From positions 73,684-137,683 of the forward strand of contig PBOR01000013.1 of assembly GCA_002724395.1 (NCBI GenBank): DNA of 64,000 nucleotides, written 5' to 3'. Each line of letters begins with the position of its first letter. Positions within the stretch are counted from its first letter, which is position 1. The notes below the pieces were generated by a model. It was given only the letters and a program-made list of their open reading frames with translations. It did no database searches and was not told the DNA's origin. The translations under genes were made by a program, and so were the position numbers. Origin of the DNA: Rhodospirillaceae bacterium (GTDB lineage Bacteria > Pseudomonadota > Alphaproteobacteria > UBA8366). Positions 21,375 through 31,444 of the stretch are shown here, piece after piece.

Positions 21375-22745
21375 CTAATCCTTCGTGAACAATTGGAAAT
21401 TTTCGTCCATGAGCCCGTAGGCTAAAGCCATCAGCAAAATGGGATGAGCAACAGTCTTCATTTGGCTCGGTTCTTCGTTAAGCCGGTTGACGCCTTGTGC
21501 GATATGTTCGACTGCCAGTGGGCATTCGGATGCAATAAACCTTTTGTCATTCTTGGTTGCTTGTCTTGCAGCTGGTTTTCCCACTTTTAGGGCAGTTTCA
21601 AAATTATCTTTCATAATACCCCAGGAGCCGCCATGGCCCGAGCATCTCTCGATAACGGCGACATCGTTGTCAGGCAACAGGCGCAACATTTCTGCCGCCT
21701 TAGCGCCCATGTTTTGAGCGCGAGCATGGCACGCATGATGGAGAGATACACCACCGTCTAGTGGAGTGAGGCCATCAGCTAATCCATTATCGTTGGCGAT
21801 GGTTACTACATATTCCGAAAGGTCGAAGACTGATTGGGCTAGTTTTTTAATACGTTGATCATTGGGTAGGATGAGTGGCCACTCAAATTTCATCATCAAC
21901 GCACATGATGGAACTAACGCTACCACGTCATAACCTTTGTCAATCCAATTTTCTAAATCATCAGAAATCAGCTTCGCGTTCTCCGCTACACGCGCGATAT
22001 TACCTTTTTCCAACTGCGGCATACCGCAACAACCGGAATAGGCCACCTGAACTTCCACACCATTGTGGGCCAACACCGCACGAGCGGCATCGCCGATTTC
22101 GGGTGAATTATAGTTTCCAAAACAGGTCGCGTACAGGACGGCTTTACGGCTCTTGGTCGAGGAAGTTTTGCTGGGTGTTATTGGCCCTTCGGCTGCGCGC
22201 GCAGTTAACGTTTTCCCATTGAATTTGGGCAGGGCGGCCTCTTTGTGAATGCCCGCCACTGCCTGTGCAAGAGGCCTTGTCAGCGGATTCCCTTCTTTTG
22301 ATAGCCAGTTTGCAATCGGCGCAACCGCGCCTGCGAGCTTCCCGTTTCGGTCGGTTTCTGTGAGTTGGCTTTCCCAAAAACTGGGCTTATTTTTTGCATG
22401 CTGGATGGCACGGTAACGCAGCATCAAATGCGGGAAATCTAAATTAAACTCATGCGGTGGTACGTAAGGACATTTAGTCATAAAACACATATCGCAAAGC
22501 GTACAGGCATCTACAACTGGTTCAAAATCCTTACTGTCAACAGAATCGAGTTCACCGGTCTTTGACTCGTCAATTAGATCAAAAAGACGGGGAAAACTAT
22601 CGCAAAGGTTAAAACAACGGCGACAGCCATGACAGATGTCAAAGACACGACGTAACTCTTTGTCTAACTTGTCTTCGTCGAAGAAGTCCGGGTTATTCCA
22701 GTCAACAGGATGTCGTATAGGCGCTTCAAGGCTGCCTTCGCTCAT
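21375..22745 (-). CDS. Two-[4Fe-4S] heterodisulfide-reductase-like/GlpC-type oxidoreductase
   Basis: A 456-residue protein with an N-terminal ferredoxin module containing two 4Fe-4S motifs ([11 protein letters not shown] and [17 protein letters not shown]). Two C-terminal CCG-type repeats follow: [11 protein letters not shown] with YSGCCGMP, and [12 protein letters not shown] with [10 protein letters not shown], where the second lacks the Cys-Cys pair. The layout resembles GlpC and HdrB/D electron carriers. It lies between rubrerythrin and DUF3501, suggesting it passes electrons to rubrerythrin for peroxide reduction; that partnership is inference. Confidence 0.82.
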   Translation of the reverse strand: MSEGSLEAPIRHPVDWNNPDFFDEDKLDKELRRVFDICHGCRRCFNLCDSFPRLFDLIDESKTGELDSVDSKDFEPVVDACTLCDMCFMTKCPYVPPHEFNLDFPHLMLRYRAIQHAKNKPSFWESQLTETDRNGKLAGAVAPIANWLSKEGNPLTRPLAQAVAGIHKEAALPKFNGKTLTARAAEGPITPSKTSSTKSRKAVLYATCFGNYNSPEIGDAARAVLAHNGVEVQVAYSGCCGMPQLEKGNIARVAENAKLISDDLENWIDKGYDVVALVPSCALMMKFEWPLILPNDQRIKKLAQSVFDLSEYVVTIANDNGLADGLTPLDGGVSLHHACHARAQNMGAKAAEMLRLLPDNDVAVIERCSGHGGSWGIMKDNFETALKVGKPAARQATKNDKRFIASECPLAVEHIAQGVNRLNEEPSQMKTVAHPILLMALAYGLMDENFQLFTKD

Positions 22746-22828
22746 GGCGTTACCTTAGAGTTAAAGTATAAAGTTTTGAAAGCGCCGGGGCTTGTTCGCA
22801 CGCCGGCCCTTTCAACAGAGAAATTTAA

Positions 22829-23245
22829 TCAGGAGACTTCGTCGAACGCTTTTTGGAATCGTCCGGCGTGGCTTTTCTCGGCTTTTGCCAAAGTTTCAAA
22901 CCAATCGGCGATTTCGTCAAACCCTTCTTCCCGAGCTGAACGGGCCATGCCCGGGTACATGTCCGTATATTCGTGGGTTTCACCTGCGATAGCGGCTTTC
23001 AGGTTGCTGGCGGTATCGCCAATCGGCTCACCGGTCGCCGGGTCGCCAACTTCTTCGAGAAATTCCAGATGGCCATGCGCATGGCCGGTCTCGCCCTCTG
23101 CAGTTGAGCGGAATACAGCAGCAACATCGTTGTAGCCTTCAATATCCGCTTTTTGCGCAAAATAAAGATAACGCCGATTTGCCTGGCTTTCGCCTGCAAA
23201 TGCCGCTTTGAGATTTTCCTCAGTTTTTGTGCCTTTTAAGGACAT
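22829..23245 (-). CDS. Rubrerythrin (ferritin-like domain only)
   Basis: A 138-residue diiron protein, normally a peroxide reductase. The ferritin-like helices show [50 protein letters not shown] and [11 protein letters not shown], giving the expected Glu and His ligands. The C-terminal rubredoxin CxxC domain of classical rubrerythrin is missing, so electrons must come from another protein, possibly the adjacent Fe-S protein. A strong ribosome binding site (GGAGGGAC) precedes the ATG, and an Irr-like palindrome lies about 115 bp upstream. Confidence 0.9.
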   Translation of the reverse strand: MSLKGTKTEENLKAAFAGESQANRRYLYFAQKADIEGYNDVAAVFRSTAEGETGHAHGHLEFLEEVGDPATGEPIGDTASNLKAAIAGETHEYTDMYPGMARSAREEGFDEIADWFETLAKAEKSHAGRFQKAFDEVS

Positions 23246-23358
23246 TTGTCCCTCCTCAGTCTTTTAAAATCAAAGTCGCTACGATGTCTACAGAGCACCT
23301 TCTCCATAGATGGCTAGACAAGAACTTATATGGGGTAAACTGAAAAACAAGTCAATTA

Positions 23359-23375
23359 TCTAGAATGATTCTAGA
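23359..23375. promoter_or_regulatory. Candidate Irr box (iron control element)
   Basis: TCTAGAATGATTCTAGA is a perfect 8-bp inverted repeat around one central base. It resembles the alphaproteobacterial iron control element, whose core pairs TAGAA with TTCTA. It lies between the irr stop and the rubrerythrin start, so it most likely controls the rubrerythrin operon. The palindrome is seen in the sequence; Irr binding is inferred from the motif and the neighbouring irr gene. Confidence 0.6.
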
Positions 23376-23402
23376 ATTTAATAGGTCTTTGCATTCAAAT
23401 AC

Positions 23403-23813
23403 CTACCGGATGCGAATAATCACATCCACACGCTTGACGCTGGTATTTTCGGGAAGTTGGGGCAGTGCTCCCAAGACAAGGTCGTCGATCGGAATATCTT
23501 CAAGTCTTCCGGTAGCCTCGTGGAAAAAATGGAAGTGGCTCGCGGTATTAGTATCAAAATAGGATCGACCAGAATCCACAACAACTTCCCGCAATAAACC
23601 TGCGCGGGTAAATTGGTGCAGGTTGTTATAGACTGTGGCTAAAGAAACTTTCATGCCAGCTGCGATTACGTCCGCATGAAGCTGCTCCGCGGTGACATGT
23701 CTGTCCCCTCTCTCAAAAAGCAGTCTAGCTAGCGCTAGCCGCTGGCGAGTCGGTCGCAATTTTGCTGCCCTCAGCCGTTCGATAATTTGGGTACGGGTTC
23801 TGATAGTATTCAT
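23403..23813 (-). CDS. irr: Irr-type Fur family regulator
   Basis: A 136-residue Fur-superfamily repressor/activator that in alphaproteobacteria responds to heme and controls iron genes. The N-terminal winged helix has LRAAKLRPTRQRLALARLLF and AGMKVSLATVYNNLHQFTRAGLL. The dimerisation half has YFDTNTASHFHFFHE, with the His-rich heme-binding segment of Irr, and ends DVIIRIR. The N-terminal GCPWHD heme motif of Bradyrhizobium is absent. ATG at 23813 is preferred to a TTG 13 codons upstream. Its downstream neighbour is the rubrerythrin operon. Confidence 0.88.
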   Translation of the reverse strand: MNTIRTRTQIIERLRAAKLRPTRQRLALARLLFERGDRHVTAEQLHADVIAAGMKVSLATVYNNLHQFTRAGLLREVVVDSGRSYFDTNTASHFHFFHEATGRLEDIPIDDLVLGALPQLPENTSVKRVDVIIRIR

Positions 23814-23981
23814 CACTAATGCATTCTTCGAGATGCGTTCTGAGAGCCACAATAAGCGAAATAATAGTTCCCAACAAAGAAATTAATTGGCCTATCCGGG
23901 GCGGTTTGTGTGGCAAGATCAATATGTATAAATAGCACTATCACCTGCTACAATATGCGGTATTTATGAAATTTGGTGGCA

Positions 23982-25844
23982 ATGGCAAACCGGAAAAAGC
24001 AAAATTCGGCCCGGCGAGTTGGGCATTGCAGAAAACCTGTAAGACGGTATCGGATCATACGTTTTATTCTTACACTTTTCTTATGGGTGATGATTGGCGG
24101 CGGGCTATTGATTGGTTGGTACGCAATTAGCTTACCGAGGCTTGCGGATTTGCGAGATGCAGGACAGCGCAAGGCTGCTGTGCGTATTCTCGCCGAAGAT
24201 GGCACATTATTGGCTCGATATGGCAGTGTACATGGCCAACCTATCTTAATAAAAAATTTGCCCCCAATGTTGGCAAATGCAGTGCTGGCAACCGAAGACC
24301 GTCGATTCTTCGATCACTTTGGGATCGACCTTATTGGCGTTTTACGCGCTGCCATTCGCAACATCTCTACGGGAGCTATACGCCAGGGTGGTAGTACAAT
24401 AACTCAACAATTGGCAAAGAACTTATTTTTGACCCAGGAGCGGACGATCGGCCGAAAAATCCGTGAAACATTGCTCGCTTTTTGGCTCGAATACCGTTTT
24501 ACAAAAAAACAAATTCTAACCATCTACTTAAATAGGGTTTATCTTGGTGCCGATGTCTATGGTGTGGACGCTGCCGCTAAGGCGTATTTCGGGAAATCGG
24601 CAACGCGGCTTTCGTTGTATGAATCGGCCGTAATTGCCGGATTGTTAAAGGCGCCCAATCGTTATAACCCAGCCCAACATCCTCAACGCGCTGCAAAACG
24701 AGCGAATCAGGTTTTACGGAATATGGTTGCGGCCGGTTGGTTGAGCGAAAATAAAGCGAAACAGCATTTCCGAAAGAGAGTACTGACGGTACGTGGTCCA
24801 GCGACCCGTCTCAACACTCGTTATTTTTCAGATTGGATTTTATCTCAAGCAAGAGGTCTGATTGGTGCGGCCAGCGGTGACCTGATCATTCGAACAACAC
24901 TAGACGCAACGCTTCAGCGCCAAGCGGAACGGAATGTAAAACAAATTCTTGATAGTGCTAAACGCCGCAACGTAAGCGAAGCGGCCTTCTTATCCATGAA
25001 GCCAAACGGTGCCATTCGTGCAATGGTGGGGGGTGCTGCTTTTGCGAAAAGTCAATTCAACCGCGCGACACAAGCGCAGCGTCAACCCGGATCCGCATTT
25101 AAATTGTTTGTTTATTTGGCTGGTGTTGAAAGTGGCCTAATGCCAGAGGACAGAGTTTATGATCGGCCAGTTGATGTACACGGCTGGTCGCCGCGTAATT
25201 ATAACCGTAAACATCGAGGGGAAATGACGCTGCGCGAAGGCGCGGCGCGGTCCTCGAATGCTGTCGCGGTAGCCGTTGCTGAACGCGTCGGGCGTCAAAG
25301 GGTGGTGCAGGCTGCGCGACGCCTGGGCGTAACTAGTAAGCTTGGATCTGATCCGTCTCTTGCGCTTGGTGCATACGAAATGAAATTGATTGAGCTTATA
25401 GCAGCTTATGCAGTGATCGCTAATGACGGCCTCGGTGTTTTGCCTTTTGGCATATTGGAAATTAGAGATACTGCCAATAAAGTTTTATATCGACGCCAAT
25501 TAGAGCAAGCTCCCCGTATAGTCGCGCAGCGGCACGTCTCGCTAATGAACGACCTTCTTCATGCGTCGATGGCATGGGGGACCGGGCGGGCGGCGCGTCT
25601 CAAGCGCCCTGCAGCGGGAAAAACCGGGACCAGCCAGGGCAATAGGGATGCTTGGTTTGTTGGTTATACGCGAGACCTAGTCGCTGGTGTTTGGATGGGC
25701 AATGACGATGCGTCGCCTATGATGGGGATTACAGGAGGCTCGTTACCGGCCCACCTCTGGAAACGCATTATGATAAAAGCACACCGCACTCTGCCTCCAA
25801 GGCCGTTGCCCGGGGTTGTTTTTAAATTACATGACAGACCTTAA
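23982..25844 (+). CDS. Class A penicillin-binding protein (PBP1 family)
   Basis: A bifunctional peptidoglycan glycosyltransferase/transpeptidase of about 620 residues with a basic cytoplasmic tail and one N-terminal membrane segment (IIRFILTLFLWVMIGGGLLI). The glycosyltransferase domain shows ATEDRRFFDHFGID, RQGGSTITQQLAKNLFLTQE and KKQILTIYLNRVYLG. The transpeptidase domain has SxxK (QPGSAFKLF), SxN (RSSNAVAV) and KTGTSQ. It is shorter than PBP1A of enterobacteria. ATG 23982 is chosen; TTG 23973 and GTG 23976 are in frame just upstream. Confidence 0.93.
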   Translation: MANRKKQNSARRVGHCRKPVRRYRIIRFILTLFLWVMIGGGLLIGWYAISLPRLADLRDAGQRKAAVRILAEDGTLLARYGSVHGQPILIKNLPPMLANAVLATEDRRFFDHFGIDLIGVLRAAIRNISTGAIRQGGSTITQQLAKNLFLTQERTIGRKIRETLLAFWLEYRFTKKQILTIYLNRVYLGADVYGVDAAAKAYFGKSATRLSLYESAVIAGLLKAPNRYNPAQHPQRAAKRANQVLRNMVAAGWLSENKAKQHFRKRVLTVRGPATRLNTRYFSDWILSQARGLIGAASGDLIIRTTLDATLQRQAERNVKQILDSAKRRNVSEAAFLSMKPNGAIRAMVGGAAFAKSQFNRATQAQRQPGSAFKLFVYLAGVESGLMPEDRVYDRPVDVHGWSPRNYNRKHRGEMTLREGAARSSNAVAVAVAERVGRQRVVQAARRLGVTSKLGSDPSLALGAYEMKLIELIAAYAVIANDGLGVLPFGILEIRDTANKVLYRRQLEQAPRIVAQRHVSLMNDLLHASMAWGTGRAARLKRPAAGKTGTSQGNRDAWFVGYTRDLVAGVWMGNDDASPMMGITGGSLPAHLWKRIMIKAHRTLPPRPLPGVVFKLHDRP

Positions 25845-25863
25845 GCTGTGTTCCAACTTAGGC

Positions 25864-26556
25864 CTAACCATACCGGCACAGCGTTTTTCCTTTTTGCCTT
25901 AACCATTCCTGGCCGTCACGTCGAAATTCGGTCAACTCGCAAACATGCCGCCAAAAGGCTTTTGAATGGTTGTGTTCTGCAAGGTGGGCAACCTCGTGGG
26001 AAACAACATAATCCAAAACAAAAGGCGGTGCGAGAATAAGACGCCAGTTGAAGGACAAATTTCCATTCGCCGAACAACTACCCCATCGGGTTTTTTGATC
26101 TCGAATAGAAATGCGCCCGGCCCTTTTCCCTAGCTTTGTGCTTTTTGCGATGACCAAAGGGTTGATATCCTCCCTCGCTTGGCGTTTTAGCCAATCTTTC
26201 AGGCGACTAGCCAAGTGTTCCGGTTGGCCAAAAACGGAAAGACTTTTGTCTGTGCTCCGCACTATGCCATGCCCTTTGCCCCTATGGATGATTCTATGAT
26301 CCTCGCCGCGTATTGGAATGATGGCGCCGTCGGCGAAAGGAATAAGCTCGGGTAGATTTTGGATCTGAGCGGCTATCCATTGGCGCTGTTGTGCAGCGAA
26401 CTTTAGCCCCTCTGTTTCGGAAGCATGACGCGGGAGGATGAGAATTGCGGTGTGGTTATAAAAATCAATTTTTAGTGAAATTCGGCGCGCCTTAGGCGAC
26501 CGTCGAATGACCACAGGAATATCCAAACCATCTAGCTTTTTGGGCAAAGAGGTCAT
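25864..26556 (-). CDS. YgjP-like M48-type metallohydrolase
   Basis: A 230-residue protein of the YgjP/DUF45 family of SprT-like zinc proteins. The zinc site is [20 protein letters not shown], giving HExxH plus a later His; the core [22 protein letters not shown] is also diagnostic. The N-terminal half carries [13 protein letters not shown]. The physiological substrate is unknown. Its start overlaps the stop of the YcgN-like gene by 4 nt. Confidence 0.85.
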   Translation of the reverse strand: MTSLPKKLDGLDIPVVIRRSPKARRISLKIDFYNHTAILILPRHASETEGLKFAAQQRQWIAAQIQNLPELIPFADGAIIPIRGEDHRIIHRGKGHGIVRSTDKSLSVFGQPEHLASRLKDWLKRQAREDINPLVIAKSTKLGKRAGRISIRDQKTRWGSCSANGNLSFNWRLILAPPFVLDYVVSHEVAHLAEHNHSKAFWRHVCELTEFRRDGQEWLRQKGKTLCRYG

Positions 26557-27017
26557 GGTTTTTTAAAAATATTATCCTTATTGGAAATCCACTGCTGAAC
26601 GTAATCTTCGATATCATCTACTTCGTCTTCGGAAATCGCTTTGTGACGAACCGAAATGCCAGCTCGGTGCACAGTGTCTTGTTTGCCTGATAGAAGCGGG
26701 TGCCACCAATGAAGGTCTCTCCCTTCCGCAACCAAGCGATACCCGCAGGTGTCTGGTAGCCATTTCAGATCCGGCACTTGGTCCGCTGTCAGGTTGACGC
26801 AGTCCAATACATTTTTTTGGCGGTTTTCATAGTCGGAGCATCTGCAGGTTTTTAGGTCAAGATAGCAGCAAGATACATTCGTTAGGGCAATTTCACCGGT
26901 ATCAATATCTTCGATTTTATGGAGGCAGCAGCGTCCACAGCCATCGCATAAAGACTCCCACTCGCTACGCGATAAATTTTTGAGTGATTTTTTCTTCCAA
27001 AATGGCTTGTCGGTCAT
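26553..27017 (-). CDS. YcgN-family cysteine-cluster protein (UPF0260)
   Basis: A 154-residue protein with many Cys, matching the UPF0260/YcgN family: [11 protein letters not shown] near the N-terminus, then [20 protein letters not shown] and LPDTCGYRL. The Cys pattern suggests metal or Fe-S binding, but the function is unknown. It is translationally coupled on both sides: its start overlaps cobB and its stop overlaps the YgjP-like gene. Confidence 0.88.
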   Translation of the reverse strand: MTDKPFWKKKSLKNLSRSEWESLCDGCGRCCLHKIEDIDTGEIALTNVSCCYLDLKTCRCSDYENRQKNVLDCVNLTADQVPDLKWLPDTCGYRLVAEGRDLHWWHPLLSGKQDTVHRAGISVRHKAISEDEVDDIEDYVQQWISNKDNIFKKP

Positions 27018-28342
27018 TTGGCTCTGTCTATCAGGTGTATAAAAGATCCTGCAACTTGGCCCGCAAGCATACCTAATTGGCCAATACTATTTCCTGTGGA
27101 GTCCTCGCACTCAAAAAGCGCATCTGCTGGTGGGGATTTCCCTATTGTGCGGCAATAATGAAATTCATGGCCGTTGAATTCTCCTCCTTTTGGACCAAAA
27201 GGTGTTGCCTTCGTAGTTTTAGCACGACGATAGCCCAATTGGAGTTTTGGATCGCTGAAAGTAGTCTCTAACGGGAGTAAGTTGGCCATGGGATATTTTT
27301 TGCCGGCTTTGTCAGTGAGGGTTTTGCCCAAAACCATATAACCGCCGCATTCGCCATAGATGAACGCCTTTGTAGCCGCTGCTCGGAGGCCTTCTAAAAA
27401 AACATGATTACTGGAAAGTTTAGCGGCATGAAGTTCTGGATATCCTCCCGGTAAATAGACCGAGTCTGCGGCTTGAGCTGGCGCCTCGTTGTATAATGGA
27501 GAAAAAAAAGAAATTTCTGCATTCTGTCGTCGCCACCCCTCTAGAACGGAATTATACGTAAAGGAAAATGCTGGATCGTCTGCGATCGCGATATGCTGAC
27601 CCAATGGCGGCAGTGGTGTTTGAGGCGGATGAAAGCCGGCGCACCTAGGCCGCGCAAGATTGGCGATCTGTGCGAGATCGATATGTATGGAAAGGGTAGA
27701 GGATGCAGTGTCTAGCCACTGCAAGAAATCTTCCTGTTCGGCTACTTGAACCAGCCCTAAATGCCGTTCTGGTAGATACAAACTTTCGTTGCGTGGCACA
27801 AACCCAAGAATACTAATTTCTGGGTTTACCCGAAGTGTTGCGGTTTCAAGGGAGTGGCGATGAGACGGTCCACCAACGCGGTTGAATATGACGCCCAATA
27901 GGTCGATGTCGGGCCGGTGGTTTACAAAGCCTTGGATTACAGCTGCTGCTGATGCGGCTTGGCCGCTTACGTCCACTACAAGAATCACCGGCCATCCGGT
28001 TAGGGCAGAGACGTCTGCTGTAGAGCCCACCCCGGAATTGGCGCCGTCGAACAGGCCCATCGCACCTTCGCAAATGATTAGGTCTGCGCACTCATCGAGT
28101 GAGGTGCATAATCCCAACAGTGTTTTGGGCCTCATTGCCCAAGAATCTAAATTATAGCTAGGTCTGCCAGTAGCAACCGTGTGATAGGCGGTATCGATAT
28201 AGTCCGGTCCAACTTTTGCCGAGGCGACACGATGACCGGCTAGTTTGAGTGCTTTTAGAATGCCAAGTGTAATAACTGTTTTTCCGCATCCGCTGGACGG
28301 TGCGGCGATAATGAGTCCGTTAGAGGGGCGCGATAGAGGCAT
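27014..28342 (-). CDS. cobB: Cobyrinic/hydrogenobyrinic acid a,c-diamide synthase
   Basis: A 442-residue amidotransferase of the CobB/CbiA family that amidates the a and c carboxylates of the corrin ring using glutamine and ATP. The N-terminal synthetase has the P-loop [19 protein letters not shown] and [12 protein letters not shown]. The C-terminal glutaminase has [11 protein letters not shown], the nucleophile [11 protein letters not shown], and GHEFHY. It is one of five cobalamin genes spread over 27-36 kb. Confidence 0.93.
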   Translation of the reverse strand: MPLSRPSNGLIIAAPSSGCGKTVITLGILKALKLAGHRVASAKVGPDYIDTAYHTVATGRPSYNLDSWAMRPKTLLGLCTSLDECADLIICEGAMGLFDGANSGVGSTADVSALTGWPVILVVDVSGQAASAAAVIQGFVNHRPDIDLLGVIFNRVGGPSHRHSLETATLRVNPEISILGFVPRNESLYLPERHLGLVQVAEQEDFLQWLDTASSTLSIHIDLAQIANLARPRCAGFHPPQTPLPPLGQHIAIADDPAFSFTYNSVLEGWRRQNAEISFFSPLYNEAPAQAADSVYLPGGYPELHAAKLSSNHVFLEGLRAAATKAFIYGECGGYMVLGKTLTDKAGKKYPMANLLPLETTFSDPKLQLGYRRAKTTKATPFGPKGGEFNGHEFHYCRTIGKSPPADALFECEDSTGNSIGQLGMLAGQVAGSFIHLIDRAK

Positions 28343-28426
28343 TTTAGCACTCTATCATTATCCGTTTTTTTCGGCGATGACACATTCAGCTTTTTCAAAT
28401 AATTGTTGATAAGTAGAATTGGTCTA

Positions 28427-29077
28427 ATGTTTATATTGAATTGCAATAAAATAAGGTTGGATGTGATTTTTAAGCTTAGGAAAGTGCAAATAATTGTTTT
28501 GAAAGTGCTGTGTGTGATTTTGACCTACGGACTTGCTTTGGTTCCCCAAACAGCTGTGCACGCACAATTAGGCGGTGTTAATTTTCAAGATGTCGGGCCC
28601 AGCCCTATTTTGGGGGCTGTCCGTGCTGGGGATTGGCAATCGGTAGACTATCTGTTGAAATCGGGAGTTAGCCCAAATGTAAAAGAATCAGAGGAAGGTC
28701 AAAGCCCGTTGATACTAGCCACTATCGGCCGTCACTTGGATATTGTCGAGACATTGTTACAATTTGAAGCCCGTATTGATGTACCGGATAATTTTGGGCG
28801 TACCGCGCTGAGTTGGGCGGCGGTAAAAGGCGAATATGAAATAGCCAAGGTATTATTAACCGCAAAGGCTAACCTGAATCATCAAAACAATGAAGGGCTC
28901 ACGCCTCTCATGCAGGCTGTGAAAAATAGCCAAATCGAATTAGTACAGCTGCTTTTGCAGTGGAAACCTGATTTTAACATTCGAGATTATACAGGCCGGG
29001 GCCCTATGGATTGGGCGCGCGCGCAGCGCAATCCACAAATTGAGCCTATGCTGAGACAGGCTGGCGCTTCTAGTTGA
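28427..29077 (+). CDS. Secreted ankyrin-repeat protein
   Basis: A protein of about 216 residues with a hydrophobic signal segment (IIVLKVLCVILTYGLALV, cleavage near AHA-Q) and about four ankyrin repeats: SPILGAVRAGDWQSVDYLL, SPLILATIGRHLDIVETLL, TALSWAAVKGEYEIAKVLL and TPLMQAVKNSQIELVQLLL. It is therefore probably a periplasmic protein-binding scaffold. The start is uncertain: ATG 28427 is preferred, with TTG 28403 upstream and GTG/TTG starts closer to the signal peptide. It ends directly against the convergent four-helix-bundle gene. Confidence 0.82.
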   Translation: MFILNCNKIRLDVIFKLRKVQIIVLKVLCVILTYGLALVPQTAVHAQLGGVNFQDVGPSPILGAVRAGDWQSVDYLLKSGVSPNVKESEEGQSPLILATIGRHLDIVETLLQFEARIDVPDNFGRTALSWAAVKGEYEIAKVLLTAKANLNHQNNEGLTPLMQAVKNSQIELVQLLLQWKPDFNIRDYTGRGPMDWARAQRNPQIEPMLRQAGASS

Positions 29078-29419
29078 TTATTGAGCGCTGGCTTTTGTGA
29101 ATTCTGTTTTTAGGTCGGTAACAAGCTCGGTTAAATCACCAAGGGTTTCCTCATCAATCAACCCTAGTTGTCCGGCAAGCAGCACAAAATATTCTAACCT
29201 GGCTGTGGCCCCTGACGCATTCTTGATTGCTTCCGCTAGTGCTTCTTCGCTACCCCGTCCGCATCCTTCGGCAAGGCAGGCCGGGACCTCCAGAGAAGCT
29301 GAGCAAATGGCCTTGCCTAACGAAAACTGATTGTCTGCAGGAAATGACTGGCTCACATCGTGAATTTCCACGACTAAATCGTGGGCAGCATGCAACGCAT
29401 TAAGGTCACGAAAATCCAT
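29078..29419 (-). CDS. Four-helix-bundle protein (S23 family)
   Basis: A 113-residue helical protein with the S23/TIGR02436 pattern: DLNALHAAHDLVVEI, then FSLGKAICSASLEVPACLAEGCGR and EEALAEAIKNASGATARLEYFVLLAGQLG. Family members are often encoded in rRNA intervening sequences, but this copy is a stand-alone gene. Its function is unknown. ATG 29419 is preferred over one nine codons upstream. Convergent with the ankyrin gene (adjacent stops). Confidence 0.7.
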   Translation of the reverse strand: MDFRDLNALHAAHDLVVEIHDVSQSFPADNQFSLGKAICSASLEVPACLAEGCGRGSEEALAEAIKNASGATARLEYFVLLAGQLGLIDEETLGDLTELVTDLKTEFTKASAQ

Positions 29420-29491
29420 ATTTGTCCAAGCCAAAAATTGATACAAGTATCTAGAAGGGGCGAATGTATACGGAAGTGATGCGGATTCCAG

Positions 29492-30388
29492 TTATTTTTC
29501 GAATGCACCCGAAACCCCGAGAATCCAGCCTTCTTCTCGCTCTACGACGGTTTTTTCGGTTTCTGATAATGCTATATCTCCGCGAAATAGCGACTCGAGC
29601 GTGCCACGCTGGTCTAGAGCTGCTAAGAATTTAACCACAGCCAATACCTGTGCCGCGTCCTTGGGTTTTCCTGGTATTTCTTTAACCGGGAATAGAGAGG
29701 GATATACTTCTGCGAATATAATTTGCCCAGCAGCACTGTAATTGAGCCCTGTCTCGAATGGCCAAATTTGAGTTCTGAAAGCAAGCCGCGGGTCACGACG
29801 TAGAGCCCAAACCTTGGGAATTCCCGTTAAAGTCTGGCTGCCGACAGAACCAACTCCGGCTAATTTCCAGACGGGTTGAGCACCTGGTGCCCGCTGGTCG
29901 ACAATGCGCTGTTCAGCAAGATCCATTGGTTTATGCGGCCGACGTCCGCGCCGCAATAAGTATCGTCGGTCCTCCTCTCGCACATTACCCCAGAAGGGGA
30001 ATGCTTCTCCCGTTAGGCGCTGATTGAGATATTCCGCAACGTCAAAACGCGAATTTCGATTGTGCTGGTCATCTTCAATTTTATCGCTTAATAACTGCCA
30101 CATCTGACGCCATGGCAGACCTGATAACCCTAGCGCTTGAGTAGTGCCGTCAGGGAAACCGAAAGGAAAATCAAATCCAGTCAGAATTCGGTCCCCTCTA
30201 TTTGCCAATGCTGCCAGGCGATTGCCGAGCCACAGCGTTGCTTCACAGCGTGTTGAAAGGTTTTTTAAATGGGCCAATCGGAGACGGTTTTGACGGCTCG
30301 AAAGAATAGCGACCCAGATACTATCTTTACCGGTCCTCGGTGCGTTGGCGCCGCTCCAATCAACCATGACATAACTGTCAAACAACAT
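29492..30388 (-). CDS. DUF429-like protein next to cobD
   Basis: A 298-residue conserved protein. The N-terminus YVMVDWSGANAPRTGKDSIW and the middle GFDFPFGFPDG recall the RNase H-like fold of DUF429 proteins, with acidic residues at the strand ends; a downstream Glu-containing strand (IIFAEVYPSLFP) could complete an acidic site. I cannot assign a reaction. It is divergent from cobD (67-bp gap), and alphaproteobacterial homologues are often annotated loosely as cobalamin-related, which I treat as unproven. Confidence 0.65.
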   Translation of the reverse strand: MLFDSYVMVDWSGANAPRTGKDSIWVAILSSRQNRLRLAHLKNLSTRCEATLWLGNRLAALANRGDRILTGFDFPFGFPDGTTQALGLSGLPWRQMWQLLSDKIEDDQHNRNSRFDVAEYLNQRLTGEAFPFWGNVREEDRRYLLRRGRRPHKPMDLAEQRIVDQRAPGAQPVWKLAGVGSVGSQTLTGIPKVWALRRDPRLAFRTQIWPFETGLNYSAAGQIIFAEVYPSLFPVKEIPGKPKDAAQVLAVVKFLAALDQRGTLESLFRGDIALSETEKTVVEREEGWILGVSGAFEK

Positions 30389-30455
30389 TTTGAGTGCCTA
30401 AAAGCTTTTATTAACTTATTTAACCATTGATCTAACGACAGATGGAAGTACCGCC

Positions 30456-31439
30456 ATGATTTGGATCAACGGGTTTGCGCCGGATCAATACCAACTTTTG
30501 TTTGTAGCTTTGTTGTTAGATGCTTTGGTTGGGGAGCTGGGGTGGGTTTTTAAAATACTACCACACCCTATCGCTGCTCTCGGACGTCTAATCGGTGTTT
30601 TGGAAGCGAAACTGAACCGCGCACATCGGAGTGATAAAACCCGGCTAATGCGCGGCGGGTTCCTCGTAGTTTTTATTTCGGTCCTATCGATAGCGGTTGG
30701 CTGGGGACTGAGGGTTTTCATCGAAGCCCATCGGCTTTGGGTTCTAGAACTATTGATTATAACTATTCTCGTCGCGCAGCGCAGCTTATACCTCCATGTT
30801 CGTGCTGTTGCGGCGGCATTGGACAGAGAAGATTTAGCGGCTGCTCGGCGGGCCGTTGCTCATGTGGTGGGGCGCGACCCTGAGAAACTAGACAAAGGAG
30901 GTGTTGCACGCGCTGCAATCGAAACGCTTGCCGAGAATTTTGCAGACGCGGTTATAGCCCCAGTATTGTGGTATTTGGTATTTGGGTTGCCGGGCCTACT
31001 ATTCTGCAAAGCTGTCAATACTATGGATAGTATGCTTGGCTATCGATCCGAGCGTTATTTAATGTTTGGTCGTATTGCGGCTCGTTTGGATGATGCGGTC
31101 ATGTGGGTCCCGGCTCGGTTATCTATGATATTTCTGGTAATCGCGAGCATTGCGACACCCGCTGGAGATCCCTTGGAGGCCATTCGCGTCGTTAAATCGG
31201 ATGCTGGAAAGCATCCATCGATAAATGCCGGCTGGCCGGAAGCTGCATTGGCCGGCGCTCTTGGTTTTGCGCTTGGTGGCCCACGCTACTATGCGGAAGG
31301 GCATGAGGAGACGGCATGGATTGGGGCCGGACGTGCCGAACTAAATGCCGAGGATATAAAACGTTCGCTCTATTTGTTTGTCGCGGCCTGTTTGAAGAAT
31401 GGTGTCTTTATTGCTGCATTGTCTTTAATTTCTTTATAA
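30456..31439 (+). CDS. cobD: Adenosylcobinamide-phosphate synthase CobD/CbiB
   Basis: A 327-residue integral membrane protein that attaches the aminopropanol arm to cobyric acid. Several hydrophobic segments are present. Family motifs are DALVGELGWVFKILPHPIAALG, HVVGRDPEKLDKGGVARAAIE, ETLAENFADAVIAPVLWY, KAVNTMDSMLGYRSERY and PSINAGWPEAALAGALG. Length is normal. It ends 5 bp before the convergent SYLF gene. Confidence 0.95.
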   Translation: MIWINGFAPDQYQLLFVALLLDALVGELGWVFKILPHPIAALGRLIGVLEAKLNRAHRSDKTRLMRGGFLVVFISVLSIAVGWGLRVFIEAHRLWVLELLIITILVAQRSLYLHVRAVAAALDREDLAAARRAVAHVVGRDPEKLDKGGVARAAIETLAENFADAVIAPVLWYLVFGLPGLLFCKAVNTMDSMLGYRSERYLMFGRIAARLDDAVMWVPARLSMIFLVIASIATPAGDPLEAIRVVKSDAGKHPSINAGWPEAALAGALGFALGGPRYYAEGHEETAWIGAGRAELNAEDIKRSLYLFVAACLKNGVFIAALSLISL

Positions 31440-31444
31440 AGAAG

